NCBI RefSeq assembly: GCF_015351235.1
Contig: NZ_JADKSJ010000001.1
Coordinates: 744,001 to 808,000, forward strand
Origin: Plantibacter sp. VKM Ac-2880
GTDB lineage: Bacteria > Actinomycetota > Actinomycetes > Actinomycetales > Microbacteriaceae
DNA: 64,000 bases
Direction of reading: 5' to 3'
Shown here: one piece after another, positions 30,340-38,766 of the stretch
Position numbering within the stretch: position 1 is the stretch's first letter
Layout of the letters: every line of letters starts with the position of its first letter
Translations under genes and position numbers: made by a program
The notes under the pieces: model-generated
What the model saw: the letters and a program-made list of their open reading frames with translations, nothing else
Told to the model about the DNA's origin: nothing
Databases searched by the model: none

Positions 30340-32124
30340 ATGACCGCAGCTGGCGAAGACCTCCGTTCGTACGCACCGATCGGCGACGGGCGCACCGTCG
30401 CCCTCATCGGCATGCGAGGTCAGGTCGACTGGCTGCCGATCCCCGACCTGAGTTCGATGCCCGTGTTCGCGAGGCTCCTCGACGACGACACCGGCGGGTG
30501 CATCGAACTCGAGCCGGTGGGCGAGTACACCGTGAAGCGGCGCTATGTCGCCAACACGAACGTGCTGCGGACGACGTTCACCACCGAGCGCGGGCGTGCG
30601 TCCATCACCGACGCCCTCGTCACCGGCATCGCGGGGCGCCTCCCGTGGGCCGAGCTCGCCCGCCGCATCGACGGCATCTCCGGCAGCGTCGAGTTCCGGT
30701 GGCGGGTGCGACCGGGGACCGCGCTCGGCACGGCGTCCCCGTGGATCGAGGACAGCACCCGCGGTCCGATCATCCGCTCCGGGGCCACGACGATCGCGGT
30801 CGTCGGCGACGAGCACGGCCCGGCACCGGTCGACGGCGACGGATCCGGCGCCACGGAGCTCACCGGCCGGTTCACCACGAGCGAGGACTCCCGTCATCTC
30901 CTGATCGTCGTCGCCACCCACGGCGAGCCCATCCACCTGCCGGTGCCCGCCAACGTCGACGCCGGCATCGACCGGACGATCGAGAACTGGCGTGCGTGGT
31001 CGCGGGCGTTCTCCTACGACGGCCCGTGGGGCGAGCAGGTGCAGCGCAGCGCACTCGCCCTCAAGCTGCTGATCTTCAGCCCGACGGGCGCGATCGCCGC
31101 CGCGGCGACGACGTCCCTGCCGGAGAACCCTCGTGGGGCGAAGAACTGGGACTATCGGTTCGCCTGGGTGCGCGACCTCGCGTACACCGCGCACGCGCTC
31201 GTCCGCTTCGGCCTCCGCGAGGAGACGCACGCCGCGGTCTCGTGGCTGCTCAGGACCATCCGCGAGAACGGGCCGGAGCTGCACATCTTCTACGGCCTCG
31301 AGGGCGGTGTACCCGACGGGGTGGTCGAGCACGACGTCGCCGGGTGGCGCGGCATCGGCCCGGTGGTCAGCGGGAACCCGGCCCAGGGGCAGCTGCAACT
31401 CGGCGTCTACGGGGACCTGATCGCGATCTGCCGCACCTACGTCGACGCCGGCAACGTACTCGACGTCGAGACGGGTCGGTTGCTGGCCGAGGTCGCGGAC
31501 CGCACCTGCGACCTGTGGCGCAACCGCGACGCCGGCATGTGGGAGCTGCCGGACGACGAGCACTACGTCTCGTCCAAGATGGGCTGCTGGCAGGCGCTCG
31601 GCGACGCCGTGCACCTGGCGGAGCTCGGGCAGGTGGCGGGTAGCGCCGACCGTTGGCGGGCCGAGCAGGCGAGGATCCGCGAGTGGATCGACGAGCACGG
31701 CTGGTCGGAGGAGCGCGGCGCGTACGTCATGCACCCGGGCAGCGACGACCTCGACGCCTCGGTGCTCCTCCACGCCATGAGCGGCTTCGACCAGGGCGAG
31801 CGCATGTCCTCGACGATCGACGCGCTGACGGCCGAGCTGGGCGACGGCGCACTGCTGTACCGCTACTCCGGGGTGCAGCAGGAGGAGTTCACCTTCGTCG
31901 CGTGCGCGTTCTGGCGAGCCTCCGCCCTCGCCTGCGTCGGCCGCCACGAGGAGGCGATCGACGCCATGGACGAACTCGTCGGCATGACGAACGATGTCGG
32001 CATCCTCGCGGAGATGATCGACCCGGCGAACGGCGCGCACTGGGGCAACCTGCCGCAGGCGCTCAGCCACCTCGCGCTCATCAACACGGCGCTCACGATC
32101 GCGGAGGTCACCGATCGGCGCTGA
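30340..32124 (+). CDS. Glycoside hydrolase family 15 protein (glucoamylase/trehalase-like)
   Basis: 594 aa, with an N-terminal beta-sandwich (~1-210) and a C-terminal (alpha/alpha)6 barrel (~220-590). N-W-D-Y-R-F-A-W-V-R-D (~269-279) carries the general-acid region of GH15, and Q-Q-E-E-F-T-F-V-A-C-A-F-W (~512-524) the catalytic base Glu. No signal peptide, so it is cytoplasmic. In actinobacteria such proteins hydrolyse trehalose or maltooligosaccharides, which fits a stress island. The ATG lies 7 nt after TAGGGT, consistent with a leaderless transcript. Confidence 0.9.
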   Translation: MTAAGEDLRSYAPIGDGRTVALIGMRGQVDWLPIPDLSSMPVFARLLDDDTGGCIELEPVGEYTVKRRYVANTNVLRTTFTTERGRASITDALVTGIAGRLPWAELARRIDGISGSVEFRWRVRPGTALGTASPWIEDSTRGPIIRSGATTIAVVGDEHGPAPVDGDGSGATELTGRFTTSEDSRHLLIVVATHGEPIHLPVPANVDAGIDRTIENWRAWSRAFSYDGPWGEQVQRSALALKLLIFSPTGAIAAAATTSLPENPRGAKNWDYRFAWVRDLAYTAHALVRFGLREETHAAVSWLLRTIRENGPELHIFYGLEGGVPDGVVEHDVAGWRGIGPVVSGNPAQGQLQLGVYGDLIAICRTYVDAGNVLDVETGRLLAEVADRTCDLWRNRDAGMWELPDDEHYVSSKMGCWQALGDAVHLAELGQVAGSADRWRAEQARIREWIDEHGWSEERGAYVMHPGSDDLDASVLLHAMSGFDQGERMSSTIDALTAELGDGALLYRYSGVQQEEFTFVACAFWRASALACVGRHEEAIDAMDELVGMTNDVGILAEMIDPANGAHWGNLPQALSHLALINTALTIAEVTDRR

Positions 32125-32232
32125 CCGGTGCTGACCAGCGCCGAGCGGCACGGTCGCGCACGGGAGTAACCCCTCGGCCTCGGGATTGCAAGCCCCGGGG
32201 TCGGAGCCCGAGGAATCCGTACCGTTGCAGCG

Positions 32233-33141
32233 ATGGATGTTCAACCGCAGGTCTTCCGAGACACACCCGCCATCCTCGTCGAGAGCATCTGGTGGGACGA
32301 CCGCACAGACGAGCTCGTGTGGGTCGACATCGCTGCCGGCACGCTCCACCGCGGCCCGATCGACGGGGCCGTCGACGGGAGCGACGACCGCGTCACGGAG
32401 CTCCCTCCACCCCTGAGCGCCGTGCAGCCACGTGTCGGGAGCGGGTACATCGCCGCGCTCGGTGACCGCATCGCCACCCTCGATGAGGACGGACGCATCG
32501 ACGAGACCCTCGCCTGGCTCGACCACGCCCACGCCGGCATGCGGAGCAACGAGGCGAAGGTCGATCCGTTCGGACGGTTCCTCGTCGGGTCGATGAACGC
32601 GACCACCGGCGAGCCCGACGCGGCGCTGTACCTCCTCGACGACACCGGGCTCCGCACGCTCCTCGGCGGTTTCGGGGTCGCCAACGGCTTCGAATGGTCC
32701 GACGACGGGCGCACGGTCTACCTCACCGACACCGCCGTCAAGACGGTCTACCGTGCCGCCTACGGCGAGGACGGTCGCCTGGGACCGCTCGAGCCCTTCC
32801 TCGTCGACTACGACTCCGACGGGCTCGCCCTGGACACCGAGGGCCGGTTCTGGAACGGCGTCTCCGGAGCCGGAACGGTTCTCCGTTGGGGCCCGGACGG
32901 CGCCGTCGAGGACCGCCTCGCGGTCCCGGTGCCCGGCGTCACCTCCGTCGCCTTCGGCGGGCCTGACCTCTCGACGCTCTTCGTCGGCACGTCCCGCGAC
33001 GGCCTCTCCGAGGACGAGCTCGAGCGCGCCCCGCTGAGCGGTGCCATCTTCCGATTCGACGGACTGGCGACCGGCCGACCCGTCAACACCTACGGACGTC
33101 GGTCGACCTCGGCAGCCGCCCCCGCCGGCACCCCGACCTGA
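32233..33141 (+). CDS. SMP-30/gluconolactonase family protein
   Basis: 302 aa six-bladed beta-propeller. Metal-binding residues of the family are visible: E of L-V-E-S-I-W-W-D (~17), N of M-R-S-N-E-A-K-V-D-P-F-G-R-F (~103), N of G-V-A-N-G-F-E-W-S (~148-156) and D of Y-D-S-D-G-L-A-L-D (~195-203). Members hydrolyse sugar lactones. Start at the ATG 7 nt after TACCGT (leaderless); the 108 nt upstream has no gene. The SDR gene follows 49 nt later, so lactone hydrolysis and a sugar dehydrogenase may be linked. Confidence 0.87.
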   Translation: MDVQPQVFRDTPAILVESIWWDDRTDELVWVDIAAGTLHRGPIDGAVDGSDDRVTELPPPLSAVQPRVGSGYIAALGDRIATLDEDGRIDETLAWLDHAHAGMRSNEAKVDPFGRFLVGSMNATTGEPDAALYLLDDTGLRTLLGGFGVANGFEWSDDGRTVYLTDTAVKTVYRAAYGEDGRLGPLEPFLVDYDSDGLALDTEGRFWNGVSGAGTVLRWGPDGAVEDRLAVPVPGVTSVAFGGPDLSTLFVGTSRDGLSEDELERAPLSGAIFRFDGLATGRPVNTYGRRSTSAAAPAGTPT

Positions 33142-33190
33142 CCCACCCCGACCACCCACCGACCGCACACTGAACGAGAGGACCATCACC

Positions 33191-34087
33191 ATGGCCGACG
33201 ACCAGTACACCTTCACCGACCCGGCGAAGCTCTATGCCCACATCTCCGCCGAGCAGCAGCACCAGCCCGAGCCGGGGCTCGACGCGGAGCTCGACCCCAA
33301 GGCCGACCTCGGTGAGGAGAGCTACCGGGGCACCGGGCGGCTCACCGGCCGCAAGGCGCTCATCACCGGCGGCGACTCCGGCATCGGTGCCGCCACCGCG
33401 ATCGCCTTCGCCCGCGAGGGTGCCTCCGTGGCGCTCTCCTACCTCCCCGAGGAGGAGGAGGACGCGCAGCGCATCGCCGGTATCCTCCAGGACGCCGGCG
33501 CGACAGTCCTCACCCTTCCTGGCGACCTGCGCGACCCCGCCTACTGCCGCGACCTCGTCGCCAAGACGGTCGAGGGCCTCGGCGGCCTCGACATCCTCGT
33601 GAACAACGGCGGCAAGCAGAAGTTCAACGAGGACCTCACCACCCTCACCGACGAGCAGTTCGACGACACCTTCAAGACCAACGTCTACGCGATGTTCTGG
33701 ATCACGAAGGCCGCCCTGCCGCACCTGCCGGCCGGTTCGTCGATCATCAACACCACATCGATCCAGGCGTACTCGCCCTCGGACATCCTCGTGGACTACG
33801 CGTCTACGAAGGCGACCATCAACGCCTTCACGAAGGCGCTCGCCCAGCAGCTCGCGCCGAAGGGCATCCGCGTCAACGCGGTCGCTCCGGGGCCCATCTG
33901 GACCCCGCTGCAGGTCTCCGACGGTCAGCCGCAGGAGAAGATCGCGGAGTTCGGCGAGGACACCCCGCTCGGTCGCATGGGCCAGCCGGCCGAGCTCGCC
34001 CCGGCGTACGTCTTCCTCGCCTCCCCGGAGTCGAGCTACGTGCTCGGCGAGACGCTCAACGTCAACGGCGGCATGCCGACGCCGTAA
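33191..34087 (+). CDS. SDR family oxidoreductase, stress-type
   Basis: 298 aa. The N-terminal extension (D-D-Q-Y-T-F-T-D-P-A-K-L-Y) and L-G-E-E-S-Y-R-G-T-G-R-L mark the YghA/YhxC-like group. T-G-G-D-S-G-I-G cofactor loop, N-N-G-G, N-T-T-S catalytic Ser and Y-A-S-T-K are present. Paralogue of 29313-30152. Shine-Dalgarno GAGAGGA upstream of the ATG. Probably co-transcribed with the SMP-30 gene. Substrate is unknown (glucose or aldehydes are guesses from family names). Confidence 0.88.
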   Translation: MADDQYTFTDPAKLYAHISAEQQHQPEPGLDAELDPKADLGEESYRGTGRLTGRKALITGGDSGIGAATAIAFAREGASVALSYLPEEEEDAQRIAGILQDAGATVLTLPGDLRDPAYCRDLVAKTVEGLGGLDILVNNGGKQKFNEDLTTLTDEQFDDTFKTNVYAMFWITKAALPHLPAGSSIINTTSIQAYSPSDILVDYASTKATINAFTKALAQQLAPKGIRVNAVAPGPIWTPLQVSDGQPQEKIAEFGEDTPLGRMGQPAELAPAYVFLASPESSYVLGETLNVNGGMPTP

Positions 34088-34098
34088 CCGTCGGCGAT

Positions 34099-34140
34099 AC
34101 GACGAAGCGCACGGTCCCTCGGGGCCGTGCGCTTCGTCGT
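34099..34140. terminator. Bidirectional terminator between SDR and YihY genes
   Basis: Perfect 16-bp stem (34099-34114 / 34125-34140) with a 10-nt loop, between convergent stops at 34087 and 34170. Confidence 0.85.
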
Positions 34141-34169
34141 GTGTGTTGTGCGTGTCGTGCAGCTCGTCG

Positions 34170-35249
34170 TCAGTCGGCGCGGTCTGCGGCGCGGCGGACC
34201 CGACGTCCCTCGAGGACGTCCTTGGCGTCGCGCTCGGCGACGGCCTTGATGGCGGCGTCCGACCGCAGGGGGAGCTGCAACTCCGTCTCCGCCGCGACCC
34301 CCGCCGCCAGCTGGCGACCACGCTGGATCTCGATGTCGAGCTGGGCGCCGAACAGCAGCGCCAGGTTCGCGATCCAGATCCACAACAGGAAGATCACGAT
34401 GCCGGCGAGCGAACCGTAGGTGGCGTCGTAGTTGCCGAAGTTCGCGATGTAGAACCCGAAGCCGAGCGAGGCGACGAGCAGGATCACGAGGGCGACGAGC
34501 GCGCCGATGCTGATCCAACGGAACTTGGCGGGCTTCACGTTCGGCGTGGCCGAATACAGCACGGCGAGGACGAAGACGAGCGCCACGGCCATGACGGGCC
34601 ACTTCGCGATCGACCAGACGGTGAGGCCGGTCTCGCCGAGACCGACCGCCTGCCCGATGGCCTGGGCGACCGGGCCGGAGACGATGAGGGCGATCGCGAT
34701 CAGCGACACGACGAGCAGGACCACGAGGGTCACGATGAGCTGCGTGGGCCGCAGGGTCCAGATCGTGCGGCCCTCCTCCACGCCGTACATCCGGTTGAGC
34801 GCGCGTCCGAACCCGCCGACGTAGCCGGAGGCCGACCAGATGGCACCGGCGATACCGGCGATCAGGGCGAAGCCGATGGCGGGCGACTCGACGAACTGGT
34901 TCACCGCGTCCGTCAGGAATCCGAGGCTGTCGCCGGGTGCGAGGTTGCCGACGATCTCGAGGAGGGCGTCGGTGCCGCTGCGGCTCTGCCCGAACAGGCC
35001 GAGGATCGAGACGAGCGCGAGGACCGCCGGGAAGAGCGACAGGATCGCGAAGTAGGTGAGTCCTGCGGCCAGGTCGGTGCACTGGTTGGAGAGGAAGGAG
35101 TGCAGCGTGCGCTTCAGCACGTAGCCCTTCGGGACAGGGATGCGCTGCGGCCGCATCGTCTCCTCGCCGTCGTCCGCGTTCCGGTTCTCCGGGTCGTCCG
35201 GCTGGCTCGCGTCGCTGCGCTCACGGCCCTGCTTGGTGCTCTCAGACAC
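34170..35249 (-). CDS. YihY/virulence factor BrkB family membrane protein
   Basis: 359 aa, close paralogue of 4082-5140: shares the A-A-G-L-T-Y-F signature, W-S-A-S-G-Y-V-G-G-F, the L-R-P-T-Q-L-I-V-T-L helix and Y-G-S-L-A-G-I-V-I-F-L-L-W-I-W-I-A-N-L-A-L-L. Six transmembrane segments and a charged tail. GTG start at 35249, overlapping the upstream DUF3618 gene by 8 bp; upstream extension of the frame has no similarity. Last gene of a three-gene operon. Confidence 0.9.
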   Translation of the reverse strand: MSESTKQGRERSDASQPDDPENRNADDGEETMRPQRIPVPKGYVLKRTLHSFLSNQCTDLAAGLTYFAILSLFPAVLALVSILGLFGQSRSGTDALLEIVGNLAPGDSLGFLTDAVNQFVESPAIGFALIAGIAGAIWSASGYVGGFGRALNRMYGVEEGRTIWTLRPTQLIVTLVVLLVVSLIAIALIVSGPVAQAIGQAVGLGETGLTVWSIAKWPVMAVALVFVLAVLYSATPNVKPAKFRWISIGALVALVILLVASLGFGFYIANFGNYDATYGSLAGIVIFLLWIWIANLALLFGAQLDIEIQRGRQLAAGVAAETELQLPLRSDAAIKAVAERDAKDVLEGRRVRRAADRAD

Positions 35250-35484
35250 GGTGCCCCCGGTTCGCGCGCCAGAGCAGCACGCCGGCACCGACGACGGCCA
35301 CCGAGGCGACGACGATCGCCGTGGTCCGGAGGTGGTAGGCGACCGCGGTGCGGACGTCGAACTTGCGGAACAGGAGGTCGAGCGTCTGCGCGAGGTGCTC
35401 CCGTGTCTCCTCGACCTCGAGCTGGAGGCTGTTCAGACCGGCGCCCTCGGGCGGGGTGGGGCGGGTGAGGTCCTGGTCGCTCAT
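35242..35484 (-). CDS. DUF3618-type small membrane protein
   Basis: 80 aa. The N-terminal half has L-Q-L-E-V-E-E-T-R-E-H-L-A-Q-T-L-D-L-L-F-R-K-F-D-V, the DUF3618 pattern, followed by one transmembrane helix (~52-70) and a basic end. Short counterpart of the 210-aa protein at 3295. Coupled at both ends: ATGA with the holin-like gene and an 8-bp overlap with yihY. Confidence 0.8.
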   Translation of the reverse strand: MSDQDLTRPTPPEGAGLNSLQLEVEETREHLAQTLDLLFRKFDVRTAVAYHLRTTAIVVASVAVVGAGVLLWRANRGHRV

Positions 35485-35936
35485 GCTGCGGCCTCCTTGC
35501 GGTCGTGCTTCGAGTCGTGGTGCGGCTGGTCGGCGACGTGGTCGCCGGTGAGGGCTTCGACGCTGCGCTCCGGGACGGGCTTGGCACCGGCCTTGAGCTT
35601 CTTGACGCCCACGAGGGCGAGGATGACGGCGACGAGGATCAGGACGACGCCGACGATCAGTGCGGCCAGCCACGCCGGGAGGACCGTCGCGAGGCCGAGG
35701 ACGGCCGCGGCGATCAGGGTCCCGAATCCGAAGAGGACGAGCACGAGGGCTGCGACGAGCAGGCCGGCCCCGATCCCGAGGTCCTTCGCCTTCTTCGTCA
35801 TCTCGGCCTTGAAGAGGGCGATCTCGCCCGTGACGAGGCGGACGACGTCCTCGCGGAGATCGGTGAGGAGGGTCTTCATCGGGGGAAGTCCGCGGCGACT
35901 CCGTCTGCGGTCGGCCGCGCTTCTGGCATCGGTCAT
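35481..35936 (-). CDS. Phage holin family protein (holin-X type)
   Basis: 151 aa. After a basic N-terminus, L-R-E-D-V-V-R-L-V-T-G-E-I-A-L-F-K-A-E-M-T is the holin-X helix, then two transmembrane segments (~50-75 and ~82-105) and a His/Lys-rich C-terminal tail. First gene of the reverse module, coupled by ATGA to the DUF3618 gene. A later ATG (M-K-T-L-L-T) is a possible alternative start. Confidence 0.82.
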   Translation of the reverse strand: MTDARSAADRRRSRRGLPPMKTLLTDLREDVVRLVTGEIALFKAEMTKKAKDLGIGAGLLVAALVLVLFGFGTLIAAAVLGLATVLPAWLAALIVGVVLILVAVILALVGVKKLKAGAKPVPERSVEALTGDHVADQPHHDSKHDRKEAAA

Positions 35937-35974
35937 GTCAGCACTCTTCTCGTTGTGGTCCTCCAGCCCACACC

Positions 35975-36060
35975 CCTCGCGCGCGCGAGGCAAGGGCTTG
36001 ACAGGCGTGTCCGGTGATCCGGAATACCGTGCCCCCGAAATGGTTATAGCTACAAGTAAT
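35975..36060. promoter_or_regulatory. Divergent promoter region of holin and VOC operons
   Basis: Contains a 16-bp perfect palindrome CCTCGCGC-GCGCGAGG (35975-35990), a TTGACA (35998-36003) with GAATAC 18 nt later as a candidate promoter for the VOC gene, the inverted repeat TCCGG-N4-CCGGA (36010-36023), and an unusually A/T-rich patch GGTTATAGCTACAAGTAATA (36042-36061) of the kind bound by MarR regulators. Confidence 0.4.
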
Positions 36061-36102
36061 ATCGACCCCGTGCGCATCGCCGCACCACCGAACGGAGACC
36101 GC

Positions 36103-37017
36103 ATGTCCACTGTGCTCGACGAGCGACTGCTCGCCCCGGAGACGACCATGGGCGCGGTCACGCTGCGCGTCGGCGATCTGGACCTCATGTCCGGGTACTA
36201 CGCCAACGCGTTCGCGATGGAGCCGCTGGAGGAGCGGAGCCGTGCCCGCGAGGTGCACCGGGTCCTCGGGCGCGGCGACACCCCGCTCGTGCGTCTCGTG
36301 CACACACCGGACCTGCCGGCCGTGGACCGCCGCCAGGCCGGTCTCTTCCACACCGCGTTCCTCTTCGAGGACGAGGCGAGTCTCTCGGCGACCGTGTACC
36401 GCGCCGCGCAGGACCCCCGCGGCCAGTTCGTCGGGTCGAGCGACCACTTCGTGAGCGAGGCGTTCTACTTCACCGACCCCGAGGGCAACGGCGTCGAGCT
36501 GTACACGGACCGCCCGCGCAGCACCTGGGTGCGGTCCGGCGACCAGATCGCCATGACGACGACGTACCTCGATCCCAACGCCTACCTGCAGCGGCACCTC
36601 ACCGAGGACGCCCTCGGCGCCGGCCCCTCCCGCGCCGGCGCCGTCGGGCACGTGCACCTGCAGGTCGGCGACCTCGCGACGGCCCGCGCGTTCTACGTCG
36701 ACGCCCTCGGCTTCGAGACGACGCAGACCGAATATCCCGGAGCGGTCTTCGCCTCCGCCGGCGGCTACCACCACCACGTCGCGATGAACGTGTGGAACAG
36801 CCAGGGCGCCGGCCCGCGGGCGGCCGCGCTCGGCCTCGGGGACGTCGCCATCACCGTCCCCGACCTCGCGAACCTCGATACGCTGACCGCACGACTGCGT
36901 TCGCACGCGATCCCGTTCGACGCGGACGGCCGGTCCGTGAGCGTGTCCGACCCGTGGGGCACGCGCGTCACCGTCGCCCTGCCCGACCTCTCGACCGAGG
37001 AGCTGCTGTCCCGATGA
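36103..37017 (+). CDS. VOC family ring-cleaving dioxygenase-like protein (MhqO/CatE-like)
   Basis: 304 aa with two vicinal-oxygen-chelate modules (~12-130 and ~180-300). Metal-ligand regions seen are F-H-T-A-F near 85, N-G-V-E-L-Y-T near 128, and G-H-V-H-L-Q-V near 184. Related proteins in Bacillus (MhqO, MhqA) protect against quinones and catechols. GGAGACC precedes the ATG; an in-frame ATG at 36040 would add 21 residues encoded by the A/T-rich patch and is less likely. Overlaps the hydrolase gene by 4 bp. Confidence 0.85.
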   Translation: MSTVLDERLLAPETTMGAVTLRVGDLDLMSGYYANAFAMEPLEERSRAREVHRVLGRGDTPLVRLVHTPDLPAVDRRQAGLFHTAFLFEDEASLSATVYRAAQDPRGQFVGSSDHFVSEAFYFTDPEGNGVELYTDRPRSTWVRSGDQIAMTTTYLDPNAYLQRHLTEDALGAGPSRAGAVGHVHLQVGDLATARAFYVDALGFETTQTEYPGAVFASAGGYHHHVAMNVWNSQGAGPRAAALGLGDVAITVPDLANLDTLTARLRSHAIPFDADGRSVSVSDPWGTRVTVALPDLSTEELLSR

Positions 37018-37646
37018 CCACCACCCTGCGCGACGTCCGATCCGCCGACTGGTCGGACACCGCCGCCTCCGCGCCGACCGTCGCCGTGCTCCTCCACGGC
37101 TACGGCTCCCACGAACACGACCTGACGGGGCTCGTCGAGCCGCTCGCGCTCGGGATGCCGTGGGCGTCGCTGCGTGCGCCGCTCGAAATGGGCCACGGCG
37201 GTGCCGCGTGGTTCGAGATCACGACGCCGGGCAACCCCGACCCTGAGCCGATCGCCCGCGCCACGGACGAGGTCTGGGCCTGGATCGACGAGCACGTCCC
37301 CGCTGAGGCGCGCATCGTGCCGATCGGCTTCTCGCAGGGCGGCTTCATGGCCTCGCAGCTGCTGCGTACACGCCCTGAGCGGGTCGTGGCTCCGGTGATC
37401 CTCGCCGGGTTCGTGCTGAGCGCCCCGCAGCCCGGCGACGAGGTGCTCGCCGCCGCGAAGCCCGCGGTGTTCTGGGGACGTGGTCTCGAGGACCGCGTCA
37501 TCGCCGCGCCGGCCGTCGCGCGCACCGCAGCCTGGTTGCCGCTGCACACCACGCTCACCGAACGGACCTATCCCGGGCTCGCGCACGGCATCGATCAGGC
37601 CGAGATCACCGACGTCCGGGCTTTCCTCGACGAGCACGCGCGCTAG
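37014..37646 (+). CDS. Alpha/beta hydrolase, phospholipase/carboxylesterase type (MhqD-like)
   Basis: 210 aa. L-L-H-G-Y-G-S near 28-34 forms the oxyanion region, G-F-S-Q-G-G near 103-108 the nucleophile elbow, and G-L-A-H-G-I-D the catalytic His near 188-194. Cytoplasmic carboxylesterase of the YpfH/MhqD group. Coupled to the VOC dioxygenase gene by ATGA, the same pairing as mhqO-mhqD in Bacillus, which suggests a quinone or catechol detoxification operon. Confidence 0.88.
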   Translation: MTTTLRDVRSADWSDTAASAPTVAVLLHGYGSHEHDLTGLVEPLALGMPWASLRAPLEMGHGGAAWFEITTPGNPDPEPIARATDEVWAWIDEHVPAEARIVPIGFSQGGFMASQLLRTRPERVVAPVILAGFVLSAPQPGDEVLAAAKPAVFWGRGLEDRVIAAPAVARTAAWLPLHTTLTERTYPGLAHGIDQAEITDVRAFLDEHAR

Positions 37647-37665
37647 CGGTTTACGGAGCGCTTCC

Positions 37666-38130
37666 TCAGTCGGACGGCTGGGCCGGCGACACCACCTGGG
37701 GCCGGACGTGTTCGTACACGACACTCGTCCGGACGTCGGCCACCTCCTCGCGCTCCGTGAGCTTGTCGATCACGAACGCGTAGAGCGCGTCGTTGTCGGC
37801 CACGGCGACCTGGAGCAGGAAGTCCTCGTTCCCGGACACGACGAAGACCCCGATCGTCTCAGGGAGGGTGATCGCCCAGCTCCGGAACGCGTCGATGTTG
37901 ACCCGCGACGGCGGGCGGATCCGGATCGCGATGAGCGCTTCGACCGAGCGACCGATGGACGGCAGGTCGACGTCGAGTCGTGCACCGCGGATGACGCCTC
38001 GGCGGAAGAGGCCGCGGGTCCGGTCGAGTGCCGTGGTGGGGGAGACGCCGACTGCCGCCGCGATGTCGCGATTGGTGCGCCGCGCATCGCGTTGCAGTTC
38101 GCGCAGGATCGCCGTATCAAGTTCGTCCAT
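37666..38130 (-). CDS. Lrp/AsnC family transcriptional regulator
   Basis: 154 aa. N-terminal helix-turn-helix (L-D-T-A-I-L-R-E-L-Q-R-D-A-R, then I-A-A-A-V-G-V-S-P-T-T-A-L-D-R, residues 3-50) and a C-terminal RAM effector domain (~65-140, with F-V-V-S-G-N-E-D-F-L-L-Q-V-A-V). Its ATG has GAGAAT 7 nt upstream, possibly leaderless. Divergent from a DUF2000 gene; a candidate operator lies between them. Confidence 0.9.
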   Translation of the reverse strand: MDELDTAILRELQRDARRTNRDIAAAVGVSPTTALDRTRGLFRRGVIRGARLDVDLPSIGRSVEALIAIRIRPPSRVNIDAFRSWAITLPETIGVFVVSGNEDFLLQVAVADNDALYAFVIDKLTEREEVADVRTSVVYEHVRPQVVSPAQPSD

Positions 38131-38151
38131 GTGGTCGATTCTCGCAGCATC

Positions 38152-38168
38152 CCCGTATGACGTACGGG
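38152..38168. promoter_or_regulatory. Candidate Lrp operator
   Basis: Perfect inverted repeat CCCGTA-N5-TACGGG between the divergent lrp and DUF2000 genes, a size and shape suited to Lrp/AsnC regulators. Confidence 0.55.
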
Positions 38169-38236
38169 CAGAGTTCGGAGCCGGTGCCGATCGACATAGC
38201 CTGATGGCCGTTCCACGCACGACATCAGGGAGAGAC

Positions 38237-38710
38237 ATGACAGAAGAGCAGCTCGTCGGCTTCGCGCCGGAGGAGATCGACACGGCCGCACCCACCCGGT
38301 CCGCGCGCCTGAAGTGGGTCGTCGTCGTCCAGGAGGATCTGCCCGCCGGTCGGGCGGTGAACGCTGCTGCCTGCGTCTCCGCCGCGATCGGTGCCCGGGT
38401 GCGCGGCCTCCTCGGCCCGGATGCCGTCGATGCCGACGGATCCAGCCATGCCGGCCTGCCCTGGGCGGGATGCAGTGTGCTCGCTGCATCGGTCGAGCAG
38501 CTGACGGCGATCCGGGGCAAAGCGGCCGGCTCCGACGGGGTGCTCGTCGTCGACATGCCGGAGGTGGCTCAGCTGACCCGGGTCTACGACGAGTACCGGC
38601 AGGCGGTCGCCGAGACGCCGTCCGCGGCCCTCGCCCCGCTGGCGGTCGCGCTCGTCGGCCCCCGCAACCGGGTGGACCGCATCGTCGGCAGGTTGCCGTT
38701 GCTCGCCTGA
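38237..38710 (+). CDS. DUF2000 family protein
   Basis: 157 aa. W-V-V-V-V-Q-E-D-L-P-A-G-R-A-V-N-A-A-A-C near 20-38 and G-V-L-V-V-D-M-P near 100 match DUF2000, a small alpha/beta family related to peptidyl-tRNA hydrolase-like folds. The role is unknown. Genes of this family often stand beside Lrp regulators, as here. ATG preceded by GGGAGAG. Confidence 0.82.
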   Translation: MTEEQLVGFAPEEIDTAAPTRSARLKWVVVVQEDLPAGRAVNAAACVSAAIGARVRGLLGPDAVDADGSSHAGLPWAGCSVLAASVEQLTAIRGKAAGSDGVLVVDMPEVAQLTRVYDEYRQAVAETPSAALAPLAVALVGPRNRVDRIVGRLPLLA

Positions 38711-38766
38711 GCGCAAGCCCAGTCGCTACGGAGGAACGGGTGCCAGGCGCTGGTTAGGGTTGTCGG

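Noticed and set aside
30274-33216. 980-codon open frame on the minus strand under GH15 and SMP-30
   Set aside because: Shadow of the opposite-strand coding bias; no domain, no ribosome binding site, covers two confident genes.
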